Shown here: one piece after another, positions 1 through 11,194 of the stretch
How the letters are laid out: every line of letters starts with the position of its first letter
How positions within the stretch are numbered: position 1 is the stretch's first letter
NCBI RefSeq assembly: GCF_014898055.3
Contig: NW_023604295.1
Coordinates: 66,799,730 to 66,863,729 of the forward strand
DNA from: Talpa occidentalis
Taxonomy: Eukaryota > Chordata > Mammalia > Eulipotyphla > Talpidae
Length of the DNA: 64,000 nucleotides
Reading direction: 5' to 3'
Notes under the pieces: generated by a model
Database searches by the model: none
Told to the model about the DNA's origin: nothing
The model's input: the letters and a program-made list of their open reading frames with translations, nothing else
Program-made: the position numbers and the translations under genes

Positions 1-303
1 TAGAGTGCTTTTTTGTGTTTCACTTCCTTCTTCCAACACATGCTCAGGGTTACTATTCATGCCCAATGGTTCCAAGCAAGATATTTTCCTAAGAATTGTA
101 GTTCTAAAATAAATACAGGTGCTATGTTAGAAACCAAATTTTTTTCACCAGAAAAAGCATCACACAAGTAGATCATAGTGCTTGTAGACATTTTCTATAA
201 AATGAACACCTAGATATTTTCAAATCTCCATAATAAATAAATACGAGGCTTGTTTACATAACTCTAAAGAGACGTGATGATTCCATTAAAATATATTCCA
301 AGC

Positions 304-562
304 GGGCCTCCCTGGTGGCGCAGCGGTTGAGCGCTGGGTTGCAAAGCTGCTCGCAGCCTCTGCAGCGTCGGTTCGATTCCCGGCTGCTCCCCAGCCACCG
401 GAGGAGGGTCCCACATGGCGCGCAGACCTCTCCTGCCGCCCGCTGCTCCCCTCAGCAGTGTACTTCGGTCCTTCTGCCTGCTCTGCTCCCCGCTGTGGCT
501 CTGGTGAATTCTCTCACCCTCCCGTGCTTCTGACTGTACCCAGTGCTTGTATATATGTATGT

Positions 563-597
<35 letters not shown>

Positions 598-606
598 TTT
601 AAAAAA
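304..606 (+). repeat. tRNA-derived SINE, type I, full length
   Basis: This SINE is bounded by a perfect 17-bp TSD (TAAAATATATTCCAAGC at 287-303 and 607-623). The head carries an RNA polymerase III A box (TGGCGCAGCGG, 316-326) and B box (GGTTCGATTCC, 370-380). The tail has a (TCAA)n stretch, AATAAA and TCTTT before the A-run. Short ORFs crossing this element are SINE-derived and not genes. The low damage suggests a fairly recent insertion. Confidence 0.93.
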
Positions 607-623
607 TAAAATATATTCCAAGC

Positions 624-3342
624 AAGATGAACACAGGGAAAATGGTTAAGTATATTAAGATTTTAATATTGTCAAATTACCAGTCAGTTATGTCGTAGCA
701 CTTCACATGAATTAGTTTGGTCAAAATATGAGAAAGCTCATAGGATCCACTTTCTCCCAATAGCTATGTAGTCTGTTCTCATGTCCAGCCCCTGTCCAAT
801 TAAGGAAAAGGGTGTTAATGAGATGCTATTAATAATATTCTATTATTTTTCAGGTGCTCTTTTCTTGAATTATAGTGAATTCTAAATCCCCTGCCCTTTT
901 TAAATCTAATCTCTTCTGGCAGAAGTCTCTTGAACTTTCTGGCACAACACATGTTAGCCACTACTCTGGAATTCTGTGGACATCCTAGTAGAAACTGGAA
1001 GAGTTGGATATTCATTTCCATGCATTTTCCTCCATAATTTCCATGCAATTTTATTTTCAAATCTGAAAACATTAAATAATTCTTTTGAAAAAGCTTTGAA
1101 AGAAGAAACTTAGCATTAAGAACAGAATAAATAACTGCCAATGCAGAGTTAAAAGTAACTGAATTATGGGGGGAAAAAGAGAAGCGAAAGGAAACTACAT
1201 AGAGACAAAGTTTTGAAAACAAGCTAAAAGATGGAAAATTAAACAAGTAAAAATTAGAATAAATAAAAATCAGTTGAAAAAGTCAGTTTAATTTAATTCC
1301 ATAAATATTTATTGAATACCTATTATGTGGCAGGTATCACTACGTCCTGAAGAATTAGCGATAAACATGATAGACACAGGACTCTACTCGTGGAGTTTAG
1401 TCCTATAGAGAACATATTAAACAAGCAGTTATGAAAGTGACACATGTCAGAAGAGAGAAGTTTGGGATGAATAAAGCATGTGTCAAGGGTTTAATAAATG
1501 GTTTGGAGAAAGTCTTGAACATATTATAACATATATAAATTCTTTCTCATCATCACCAGTCAGCTATAATCAGCCAACAATATATTAAATACAGAAATAT
1601 TAGAAAGCAACACTTTTAACATCAGAAATAGGACAAGGCTAACTGCTGTCATCAGTAACATTTTTATATATGTTCTCAGCAGACTAGTCATAATAAACAA
1701 TCTGATATTAATCTTAGGGGAAACATTATGTATTTCAGAGAATTAAAACAGATAAAGAGCCTTGATAGTGTTAAGTCAATATCAACACATATTTTAGGTT
1801 ATGGACTCTATTCTAAGGACTAGATTAAAACAAAACAGAAATAAAATGTTGAAAAAGAGTTTTTAGTTTAGTGAGTAAAGACAAGAAATGTTTGTATGAT
1901 AATATGTTTGAGCACTACAAAGTTCTGTACAGAATATATAGAAATAGAAGGCCAACTGACACCTTTGCCAGTGGATCAGAAACAGACTTCCCAGATGATA
2001 TCAAAACAAAACAGAGTACTACAGGATAAAAATGTGTAGATGAGAAGATGTTTCTTGACAGCAAAACTGTTGGTTTATATTTATATTTATATATACATAT
2101 AAATTTATATTTATATACACACATTTGATAATGTGTGTCTCATAAATGCTTTCAAAAGTTAAAGTGCATGCTTCAGTATTGCAGTAATCCAGGTGACTAA
2201 TGGCTCCGGTCATAACCAGGATAGTGGCAAAGTTTTGGTGAAAAAAGTTGGGTGCTGGAGATTTAAAGGGCTTAGAACCCATGAGCTTGGAGCAGAGCAG
2301 GTAATGAGGAAAACAATCAAACATGACTTCATGGTGACTAGTGGTACATTCACTGAAACAGTGATACAGGGAGCATAAGATGGTAAATGTTAAGATTCAA
2401 ATTGTAAATATAGGATGATCCATTCCGGTCTTCTCACACTGAGTTTGAGATGCCTGTTCAATGTTCTAAATAGGATATGTAGAGTGTGTCAGCTGGCGAT
2501 CATACAGATGAGGGTGGTGAAGCAGAATTGTGAGTCATCAGTCTTTTCAAGAAATACTATAACAGCTTTGGGGATAGAAATGGTCACTTAAGGTGAGCAG
2601 ATAATACAACTCCCATCTGTCCCCACTACTAGTAGACCCAGTGGAACAAAAACATTGTTTTAACGTTTTTATTAGCCCATTTTTTGTTGTATAGATAGAA
2701 GTGATGAACAAGTTACTTTAGAGCCCATAATTAAATACTGGCACAGTTTACATGAGGTAGGGCTATCTGTACCATTTAGTGATTCTCTCCTTAGATTTGC
2801 TAGCTAAGGTCCAACAAATTCTTGGATTTCAGTGTGTGGGATCCTAGCATAGAGGAATTTTCCCTAGGAATGCATAACTGGAAGAATGCATCACTATATA
2901 AATTCTTACCTGTTGAACATAATCTGAATTTTCACTAGAGATTGGGAAACATTAGTATAAATTGGTTTAAGAATACTGCCATCATCATGTCTTACAAGGA
3001 AGGAGAATAACAATGAATTAGATACTGTTCAGAGCAAGACAGATATTTGCACTCAATGGCCAATTATAATAAATTCATTTAACTATGATTATACAGTGGC
3101 TATTATAAGCCAGACAGTTAGTTGAAAACATGTTTTTTTACTTTTGATTTCTAGAAAATTATAGTCTATTCCTTCACTGGAATGTAGACCTAGGAGTAAT
3201 AGTTTCCTTCACTAGGTGTTTCATCAGCTAAGTACAAATTCACACTAGTTATTGCTCAGAATTTCAATAAGCATGATAGGAAATAAAACCTATTCTCAAA
3301 GAACTACAAGGTCATCATTTCCAAAGAAACCAAGAAGTTAAT
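624..3342. other. anonymous AT-rich intergenic DNA
   Basis: I see no credible coding region here. It contains one old interspersed repeat (about 1285-1480) and an AT-rich patch with self-complementary TATA-type repeats near 2075-2125. The short ORFs have no recognisable protein character. The last part, just below 3343, would be the 3' flank of the minus-strand gene; an ATTAAA hexamer overlaps that gene's stop codon, but I cannot place a poly(A) site. Confidence 0.6.
1285..1480. repeat. ancient mammal-wide interspersed repeat remnant
   Basis: The text from 'ATAAATATTTATTGAATACC' through 'CTACTCGTGGAGTTTAGTCC' has the familiar form of an old dispersed mammalian repeat (a TATTTATTGAGxACCTACTATGTG-type segment, then a 'CATGGAGCTTA'-type segment). 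The family cannot be settled by eye. It is strongly diverged and has no TSD. Confidence 0.4.
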
Positions 3343-5517
3343 TTAATGAAAATTTCTCTCATTTTGAAACTTTGCCTGGAAAATTTTGAACAGTATCTTT
3401 GATCCTTTTGCCCCTCTTACTACGGTGCTATTCCTCTTAGGCATTGTTTTGGGAGGTGATAATTGACTAAGATGTGGTTTTCTAGGAAGTAGCTGGTGAT
3501 TTTTACTACTTACAAACTCAAGCCAGGAGACCCCTGGAGGCAACCGGTGGTAAGTAATTACCTTAGAAAACACACAACCTGAGACGTTAGATGTGGTAGA
3601 CTCTTTGGGAGGAAGGGGTGGGGAGGGTGCTTTGGAAGAAGAGGAGGAGGAAGATGATGACGAAGACGACGAGGAGGAAGATTTGGAGGAGGCGGCGGAG
3701 GGGAGCAGAGACTCTGATGGAGAAGCACTACTTTTCTTAACATAAAGCAGCCAGTCAACAGCCTTGGACTGTTGGTTTATATCTCTGTTTTCAGGGGCTA
3801 CTGTCGGCCACTTTTTCTTCGTAGTAATGACATCAGTTTCAGATGCAGGAAAAAATTGTGATATCTTCTCCATTCCTTCAAGGTTGTCTTCAAGGGTTTC
3901 ATCAGGCTGATTTTCTTTCACAGAGAATGGAAGACAAGATGAGCAAGAAGTCTCTGGTAGAGAAAGAATAAGAATTATTTTCACCTGTATTTCCCCCTCA
4001 GAATTGACCTCAGGAGATGGTATGACAAATAGTGTCGCACCACGAGGATCTTTCCTTCCTGTAAGATGGTGACATTGAGTTACGCAGGAAGCACAAGTTA
4101 AACAAACCATATAATTTGATGAAAGGCGGGGACCAGGATGAGGATTTGGCCTTCCCCTCATTCTTCGAAAGACAATCTGCCTAGAGAGATCCTTCTGAAT
4201 TCTGGTCTTGGAGACAGAACTGACAATTTTATTTATAACATCATCAGGGAGAGTTCCACCTTTAACAACGCACGGATACATATAATCAATAGTCCATGGA
4301 ATTTCTTTATGTGATTCTGTCTTTGCACAGCGATCAAAGCTGATTTTACTCTGGAGTCTAGAGGCGTATTTTGAAGCAGCTATGTTCCTGATGGTATATT
4401 TGGAGCCTGAGAGTGAGTGACCTGAGATGTTAGTTTTGGGTTGGGGTGAAGACAAGGCTCTGTGTTTGTCATTTGGTGAAGCGGTATTCTGAAACTTGAC
4501 ATGACAAACTGATGAACTAAGGGTCCTGAGGTCACGATCAAGTGTAAGCAGTGACTGAGATTTGGGTCGGAACAATGGCAAACTCTGAGTCTGATGGACA
4601 GAATGTGGTAAAGAGGACTGTCTTCGTTTTGACGGGGACAGTGGTAAGCTTAGAAAACATGAATCAGAGCCCAATACAGATACTTTTTGAGGTCTGGGGT
4701 CAGGTTGTGGTGAGCCCAAAGCCTTTTGACTGGGTTCCAATGAAAACGAAGTCTGAAAGAAGTCATTTGTTTGAGGCATAGATTTGAATGATGCTGTGCT
4801 CAAATATGCTGGATTGCGCTCTATTAAGGGTGCTGGAAAGCTGTCCAAGGAAGTTGTTTTCTGAGGCTTTGACTGAGGTAAGGGTGCATTAAAGGTTTTT
4901 TTAGTAGATCCCAAAGATGATCTTGTACAGAGGTTATCTAAGGGAGGTTTTTCTTGATGTTTGAAGGTAGATGATGATGAACCTGTGATTCTTTGATTAG
5001 ACTTCAGTGAAGGTGATGTCCAGCAAAGGTGTTGGGACGGTGAAGTTCGAGCTGTGGAGCCTGGTAATTGTGAGTTTGAGACTGTTTGTTTGAACTCCAG
5101 TGATGATGACGCCTTTTTGTTGAGGTCCAATGAAGATGTTTTCTGAGATTTGGAGTGGCACAACGGTGAGCCCGGGGCTCTCTGCTTCTGTTGCAATGAA
5201 GTTCTCTGATGGAGTGAAGGAGTGGCCTGACACCTAGAGAGGGACCTAGATTTCAGAACCCTGTTAGAGAGGCCCTGCGAAACTGTGTCCTCAGACTTGG
5301 CAGATGGCAATACCGAGGACCACTGTACCTTCTGTGTAGCATGTAACGTGGGTTCAGCAAGCTGATTATTACGGGATTTCACTCTGATCACAGGTTGGTT
5401 ATTAGACTGATTTAGCTTTTTACCTGTGTACTGATGTGTTAAAGAGTTGGTTGTGTTCAGTTGGTAAGAGTGTTCTAATGGCACAAAGTGTTTATCATAA
5501 CATGCTAATGGCACCAT
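3343..5517 (-). CDS. CSNKA2IP: intronless 724-aa Ser/Gln-rich protein, probably CSNKA2IP (casein kinase II alpha'-interacting protein)
   Basis: This open frame of 724 codons is uninterrupted in otherwise stop-rich AT-rich DNA. The start is well fixed: two in-frame stops (TAG, TAA) lie just upstream of AAG-ATG, and the ATG has A at -3 and G at +4. Residues about 90-400 are low-complexity Ser/Gln/Lys/Pro sequence made of degenerate units around a 'SKPQKTTSLD'-like core. Residues about 410-520 are a more ordered block with several Cys/His (YMVCLTCASC, QCHHLTGRKD). A run of about 18 Ser lies near 612-629, and a C-terminal block contains LPPGVSWLEF (about 657-666) and a basic end. The single-exon form, N-terminus (MVPLACYDKHFVPLEHSYQL), repeats and gene-desert setting match my memory of CSNKA2IP, a testis-specific partner of the CK2 alpha' subunit in spermatids. 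The repeated SSLD/TSLD cores fit the CK2 consensus (S/T-x-x-D/E). The C-terminal blocks also recall SPATA31/C2orf16-type testis proteins, which is the main alternative. That it is a real gene is likely; the name is tentative. Confidence 0.62.
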   Translation of the reverse strand: MVPLACYDKHFVPLEHSYQLNTTNSLTHQYTGKKLNQSNNQPVIRVKSRNNQLAEPTLHATQKVQWSSVLPSAKSEDTVSQGLSNRVLKSRSLSRCQATPSLHQRTSLQQKQRAPGSPLCHSKSQKTSSLDLNKKASSSLEFKQTVSNSQLPGSTARTSPSQHLCWTSPSLKSNQRITGSSSSTFKHQEKPPLDNLCTRSSLGSTKKTFNAPLPQSKPQKTTSLDSFPAPLIERNPAYLSTASFKSMPQTNDFFQTSFSLEPSQKALGSPQPDPRPQKVSVLGSDSCFLSLPLSPSKRRQSSLPHSVHQTQSLPLFRPKSQSLLTLDRDLRTLSSSVCHVKFQNTASPNDKHRALSSPQPKTNISGHSLSGSKYTIRNIAASKYASRLQSKISFDRCAKTESHKEIPWTIDYMYPCVVKGGTLPDDVINKIVSSVSKTRIQKDLSRQIVFRRMRGRPNPHPGPRLSSNYMVCLTCASCVTQCHHLTGRKDPRGATLFVIPSPEVNSEGEIQVKIILILSLPETSCSSCLPFSVKENQPDETLEDNLEGMEKISQFFPASETDVITTKKKWPTVAPENRDINQQSKAVDWLLYVKKSSASPSESLLPSAASSKSSSSSSSSSSSSSSSSKAPSPPLPPKESTTSNVSGCVFSKVITYHRLPPGVSWLEFVSSKNHQLLPRKPHLSQLSPPKTMPKRNSTVVRGAKGSKILFKIFQAKFQNERNFH

Positions 5518-6008
5518 CTTTTACTAGTGATAGAAGTCTTTTTGAAAGCAGTTGGCTTGTGGGATGTTTTAGTAATTCATAGAGTCTTTTAGCTGGATTC
5601 CATGGACAAGAGATACTTTAAATAAAAAGTGCTTGGTTGCTTCTAACTTCTATCTTGTAACCTCTCTTAATTCCCAAACAGAGGATGTCTCAAAATTAAG
5701 GTGTAGATGAGGTTGATAAAAATTGTCACCATTTGATATTCTCCTCTATCTTTTCTTTAATTTCCCAGGGTTTTTATTTTCCCTCTTGAGGAAATAATGC
5801 CTGTTAATAAGAAAGTGAATAGAGTTCAGTGCTATTAACTTTTCAAAGAACTTGTGGTTTATATTAAAATTTAAAAACTTAACTCAGTGTGTAACTTTTG
5901 AATTAAATTTTTCAAACCCCAGTTTATCAGGATAAAGACTGAATAATACTATATAATCTGTAATAGTGCCTAGGGCCTAATAGATGCTCAGTAAAAGGTT
6001 ACAGTTAT
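5518..6008. other. 5' flank of the intronless ORF; anonymous
   Basis: About 490 bases of AT-rich DNA lie upstream of the minus-strand ORF start. Any promoter or 5'UTR for that gene should be here or in a distant exon. I see no clear TATA box at a usual distance, no CpG cluster and no recognisable repeat. Confidence 0.5.
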
Positions 6009-6022
6009 TTTGGTACTCTTTT

Positions 6023-6286
6023 TTAAAGATTTCTTTATTTATGCACAGAAGAACTGGAGTGTAGACCAGAGGTGTGGGGGATGAAAGAATTCATCAGAGA
6101 CAAACTGTGGAGCAAAACGGGTAGATGTACTGAAATACACTGCTGAGGGGAGCAGTGGGCAAGATAGGAGAGGTCTGTTGCACCATATGTGGGTTAGCTT
6201 CCTGGCCAGGGATCAAATTCAGGCCATAGCAATGACAGCATGATAGTGCTGAGACTTAACCTCTAGGCCACCAGGAAGGTCCTATA
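6023..6286 (-). repeat. tRNA-derived SINE, type II
   Basis: The minus-strand copy is flanked by a 14-bp TSD (TTTGGTACTCTTTT at 6009-6022 and 6287-6300). It shows the family's 'CACCAGGAAGG' head and 'GAACTGGAGTGTAGACCAGAGG' tail in reverse. It is somewhat mutated, with point changes in the B-box area. Confidence 0.88.
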
Positions 6287-6300
6287 TTTGGTACTCTTTT

Positions 6301-7172
6301 AATGATTGTTTTAGTGGAAAAAAATTGTAATATGTTGTTAGATGAAATAAGAAAATCTTGGAGAAAAGTAAAAGGGAAGTTCTTCTGAAATGTTGGTTTA
6401 CAATTTAGATTCAATCACCTTTCTCCTTTTAGCTTAATCCCAAAAGCACATAGCCTTATTTGAAAGTCTATTGAGTACTTTCAGTCTTGTTGATATTTAT
6501 CACTATTACAGCTTTTGAAACTGTATGCATTCATGTCCTTTATTTTTCTCTACTCAGATTTCCCCCAGTCATTATCATTTCTCTCCCCAGTTTTCACTAA
6601 ACTTTTTTCTTTTGCTCTTATTTCTCTGAGGTAAGATAATAATATATTGCTCAAGATAATAATATATTGGGGCAGATAGAGATTAGGAGGGAAATAAAAC
6701 TTTTGGGATGATGGTTATGTTCTGTTTCTTGACCTGGATGATAAGTGTATGGGTGACTTCACTTTGTGATAATTGGTCTCTAACACTTATGCTATATGTA
6801 TTTTTGTATGTTTCCAAACTTCAAGAAAAAGTTTAAAACTATATGACTTGATGTTGATTTGAAAAGACACATCTGAAACAAAATTACACTGAAAGGTGAA
6901 ACATTAAAGGATGAACCAAAGATCTGGCACACAGATGCAATGAAAGCCTGAAAAAAAAAAAAAAAAGAAAGAAAGAATGTAATGTGGAAATCCTGCTATC
7001 ATATGAAAAAGAATTCAAAACAAATGGAACTAACAAGAATCTATTTAAGGCAAAAACCAGAGTAAAATAATATTTATGAATTTTTCCCACTTTCAAAATT
7101 ATTCAGCAAATGGCATCCCATTTTAAAGAATATATTTTGCTAAAGCATATAAATATTAAAGATAACTTGAGA
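6301..7172. other. anonymous DNA with an old L1 3'-end remnant
   Basis: No gene is seen. About 6665-6850 on the plus strand reads like an old L1M 3'UTR end (GGTTATGTTCTG, then ACTTTGTGATAATT, then a terminal AAGAAAAAGTTTAAA). A 16-base A-run with GAAA units lies near 6950-6975. A direct repeat of AAGATAATAATATATTG occurs near 6634-6670. Confidence 0.45.
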
Positions 7173-7186
7173 AGTAGTAGAAATTT

Positions 7187-10100
7187 TTTTTTATTTTATT
7201 TTTATATTCCCAATACAATTACAACCCCCTTATTTTGACCCCAAGCCCTCCTTTCCCCACCCCCACCCCCATAGAGTGTCTCTGGTTCATAGTTGTTTGT
7301 TGATTTTAATATTTTCTTCCTTATAGTTATTCTTTTTCCTGGTCCCTTATTTAAGTTTTCTAGATTCCTGCTATGAGTCAGACCATCCGGTATTTTTCTT
7401 TTTCTTTCTGGCTTTTATTTGGCTGAGCATGATCCCTTCCAGCTCCATGAATGTTGCTGCAAGTTGCATGTGTTTATCTTTTTTGAATGCTGAGTATTAT
7501 TCCATCGTGTATATGTACCACATCTTCTTGATCCAGTCATCTATTTTTGGGCATTTCGGTTGTTCCCAAAGCTTAGCTATTGTAAATAGTGCTGCTATAA
7601 ACATAGGGGTGCAGGTGTTCTTTGGAATTGATGTTTCTATGTCCTTTGGGTAAATACCTAGGAGTGGAATTGCTGGATCATAGGGAAGCTCTATGTTTAG
7701 TAGGTCCAGAAATCTCCACACAGCTCTCCATAGGGGCTGGACCAGTTTGCACTCCCACCAACAGTGCAGGAGAGTTCCTTTTTCTCCACAACCCCGCCAA
7801 CATTTGTTGTTGCCAGTTTTTTTGTTATGTGCCATTCTCACTGGTGTAAGATGGTATCTCATTGTAGTTTTGATTTGCATTTCCCTGATTACAAGTGATG
7901 TTGAACATTTTTTCATATGCCTGTTGGCCATTTGCATTTCCTCTTCAGAGAAGTTTCTTTTTAGCTCTTCTGCCCATTTTTTGACTGGATTATTTTCTTT
8001 GTTGTTGTTGAGTCTCATCAGCTCTTTGTAGATTTTTGTGATCAGTCCTTTATCATTAGTGTTGTGTGCAAAAATGTTCTCCCAGTCGGTGGGGTTTCAC
8101 TTTGTTTTTGTTATTGTGACTTTTGCTGTGCAGAAGCTCTTTAATTTGATGTAGTCCCAGCTGTTTATCTTTGCCTTCACTATCACTGCTTTGGGTGATG
8201 TGTCTGTAAGATGTCTTTGATGTGCATATCATGTAGTGTTTTCCCTATATTTCTTTCTGTGTATTTTATGGTTTCAGGTCTTATGTCTAGATCTTTAATC
8301 CATTTTGAGTTGGTTTTTGTGCATAGTGTGCGGTAGTAGTCAAGCTTCATTCTTTTGCATGTAGCGACCCAGTTTTCCCACCACCATTTATTGAACAAAC
8401 TTTCTTTGCTCCAGTGCATATTCTTTGCTCCTTTGTCAAAGATTAGTTGACCATAAATCTGTGGGTTTATTTCTGGATTTTCTATTCAATTCCATTGGTC
8501 TGTGTGTCTGTTCTTGTTCCAATACCCTGCAGTTTTGATGATTATGGCTTTGTAGTAGAGTTTGAAGTCTGGGAGTGTGATGCCTCCATTCCCTTCTTTT
8601 TTTATCAGGAGAGCTTTGGCTGTTTGGGGTTTTGGGTGATTCCATATGAATTTTATCAATAATTGTTCTATTTCTTTGAAGAATGACACTGAAATTTTTA
8701 TTGGAATAGCATTGAATCTGTATATTGCCTTTGGTAGGATGGCCATTTTAATGATATTTATTCTTCCAATCCATGAGCAGGGGATGTCTTTGCATTTTTT
8801 TGTGTCTTCTTCTATTTCTTTTAACAGTGTTTTATAGTTTTATTTGTATAGGTCCTTTACCTCTTTTGTTAGATTTATTCCCAAGCATTTGATTTTTTTT
8901 TGTTTTGATAATAAAAGGGATGGTTTTCTTGACTTCTTCATCAGATTTATTGTTTGTGTATTGGAAGGCTACTGACTTTTGCGTGTTGATTTTGTATCCT
9001 GCCACTTTACTGAACTGATTGATGAGTTGAATTAGTTTTTCTGTGGAGTTTTTAGGGTTCTCTATGTATATTATCATATCATCTGCAAATAGTGATAGTT
9101 TGACTTCTTCTTTTCCTATTTGGATTCCTTGGATGTCTTTGTCTTATTGCTCTGGCTAGGACTTCCAGTATTATATTGAAAAGCAGTGGTGAGAGTGGAC
9201 ATCCTTGTCTTGTTCCAGATCTTAATGGAAATGTTTTCAGCTTTTCACCATTGAGAATGATACTGGCTATTGGCTTGTCATATATGGCCTTTATGATGTT
9301 GAGGTATGTTCCTTGTATCCCAAGAATTTCAAGGGCTTTTATCATGAACATGTGTTACACTTTGTCGAAAGCTTTCTCAGCATCTATTGATATTATCATA
9401 TGGTTTTTATATTTCTTTTTGTTGATGTGTTGGATAACGTTGACCGATTTTCGGATGTTGAACCATCCTTGTGTCCCTGGAATGAATCCTACTTGGTCGT
9501 GGTGAATTATCTTATGGATACATTGTGGGGTCTCTTTTTACCTTTTTGAGTTTGAAATCTGTTTTATCTGATATAAGTATAGCTGTTCCTGCTTTCTTTT
9601 TTGGTCCATTTGCTTGTAGGATTGTTTTCCATCCTTTAACTTTGAGTCTATTTTTATCTTTTGTAGCTAAATATGTTTCTTGGAGACAGCAAAAGGTTGG
9701 GTTTTGTTTCTTAATCCAGCCTGCGACTCTGTGTCTTTTTATTGAAGAGTTTAGTCCATTTACATTTAGAGTTAATATTGATATGTTAGCATCTGTATTT
9801 GCCATTGTGTTTGTCTTTCCTTTGATTTTATTTATTTGTTCTTTTAATAACTTTTTTGCCTTCTTTCATTGTTATTCATCCCTCTGAGGTTCTGGCTTTA
9901 GGACTCCTTGTAGTATTTTTTGGAGTGGGGGTTTAGTCGTAATGAAATTCCAGAGTTCTGTTTGTCTGGGAAGGTCCTTATTCTTTCTTCATAGAGGAAG
10001 GAGAGCTTTGTGGTATAGAGTATTCTTGGTTGGCATCTGTTTTCTTGGAGTCTGTTGGACTATGTCCCTCTACTCTCTCCTTGCCCGTTGTGTTTCTTTG

Positions 10101-10768
10101 GAGAAGTCTGATGTCAGTCCGATTGGTTTTCCTTTGAAAGTTATCTGTTTCTTCCCTCTTGTCAGCTTCATTATTTTTTCCTTGTCCTGGATTCTTGGGA
10201 GCTTTACTATTATGTGTCTTGCTGTATTTTTCCTTTTGTCATGGAAGCTTGGTGTTCTTGCTTCTTGTATATCAATTTTCAGCTCCTTCTTCACGTTTGG
10301 GAAGTTCTCTTCAATTATTTCCTTGAATATTTTCTCTGTTCCTACATCTCTCTCCTCTCCTTCTGGGATGCCTATAACTCATATTTCCTTTCCTCATGGA
10401 GTCAGATAGTTCCCTGAGTCTTTCTTCAGTCTTTTCCCTTCATACTTCTCTTTCTTTTTCTGTTTTGGTTCTTTTTATTTCTGTGTCTTCAAGAGTACTT
10501 ATTCGTTCTTCCATTTCATCTATTCTGCTTTCATTGCTTTTCCCAGAGTTCTTTAGTGCCTCCATTAATTCTTTGATCTCCTGCATTTCTTTTACTTCCC
10601 TCTTTAGGGACTCAATTTCATTCTTCTAAGCGTTGTTTTCCTTAATGACTTCCATCAGTTTTTTCATCACGGCAATTTTAAGTTCTTTTCTGGAAGGCTC
10701 AGAAGTTCTTCCAAGTCACTGTAGTTGCAAGCTGGTGGGTGGTTTTTTCTTTTTTGTGGTGTGTCTTT
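7187..10768 (-). mobile_element. L1 LINE, 5'-truncated with a 1.4-kb internal deletion
   Basis: This L1 is bounded by a 14-bp TSD (AGTAGTAGAAATTT at 7173-7186 and 10769-10782). It aligns with the full-length L1 of this window from the 3' end into ORF1, where it is truncated. About 1,378 bases are missing at 9525-9527, corresponding to 19103-20480 of the full copy; this removes the end of the endonuclease, the linker and the start of the reverse transcriptase. Recognisable ORF2 pieces include the Cys-motif C-terminus (7497-8018), reverse transcriptase fragments (8486-9351) and the endonuclease N-terminus (9512-9805). An ORF1 piece with RHIIVKLPRIQDKEKIMKL lies at 10070-10294. Many frameshifts make it dead. 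Confidence 0.93.
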
Positions 10769-10913
10769 AGTAGTAGAAATTTGAATGAAGCTATAACTAT
10801 TGAAGAAAGTGAGTAACATTTATGAAAGAATTAGCTCACAATTTATCTCTGTACCCAAATTTTCTTTCAAGCCTTCAATGAAGAGTTATTCCAAATGTTG
10901 TATGAACTTTTTT

Positions 10914-11182
10914 TTTTCTTCACAAGAACTGGAGTACAGGCCATAGGTGCAGGGACAGGGGAGGGTGTGGTGGTGGCGGTGAAAGCATTCACCAGAGACA
11001 GAGTGGGGAACAGAACAGGCAGACTGGCTGAATTACACTGCTGAAGTGAGCAGCAGGCACAACAGGAGAGGTCCACTGCACCATGTGGGTAGCTCCCTGC
11101 CTGGCTGGGGATCGAATGTGTGCTGCAGAGCTGCAACAGTATTACAGTGCTGTGCTCAACCCCCTGCACCACCAGGGAGACC
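10914..11182 (-). repeat. tRNA-derived SINE, type II
   Basis: The minus-strand SINE has a 12-bp TSD (ATGAACTTTTTT at 10902-10913 and 11183-11194). The 3' tail abuts the T-run, and a GGTGGTGGCGGTG expansion interrupts the tail region. The head retains 'CACCACCAGGGAG'. The 105-codon ORF across it is a by-product of the SINE. Confidence 0.88.
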
Positions 11183-11194
11183 ATGAACTTTTTT

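Noticed and set aside
304..380. Possible functional tRNA-Glu-like gene at the SINE head
   Set aside because: A and B boxes are present, but there is no full cloverleaf or discriminator end; the segment is followed by a SINE body, poly(A) tail and TSD.
315..533. Recurrent 60-80 codon ORFs over SINEs, with repeated readings such as MAQ(R/W)LSAGL
   Set aside because: They recur at several SINE copies and on either strand because the SINE body happens to be open in some frames; they are not genes.
815..1246. 143-codon minus-strand ORF
   Set aside because: AT-rich, Phe/Leu/Lys-heavy composition, no domain, and it abuts ordinary repeat DNA; consistent with chance.
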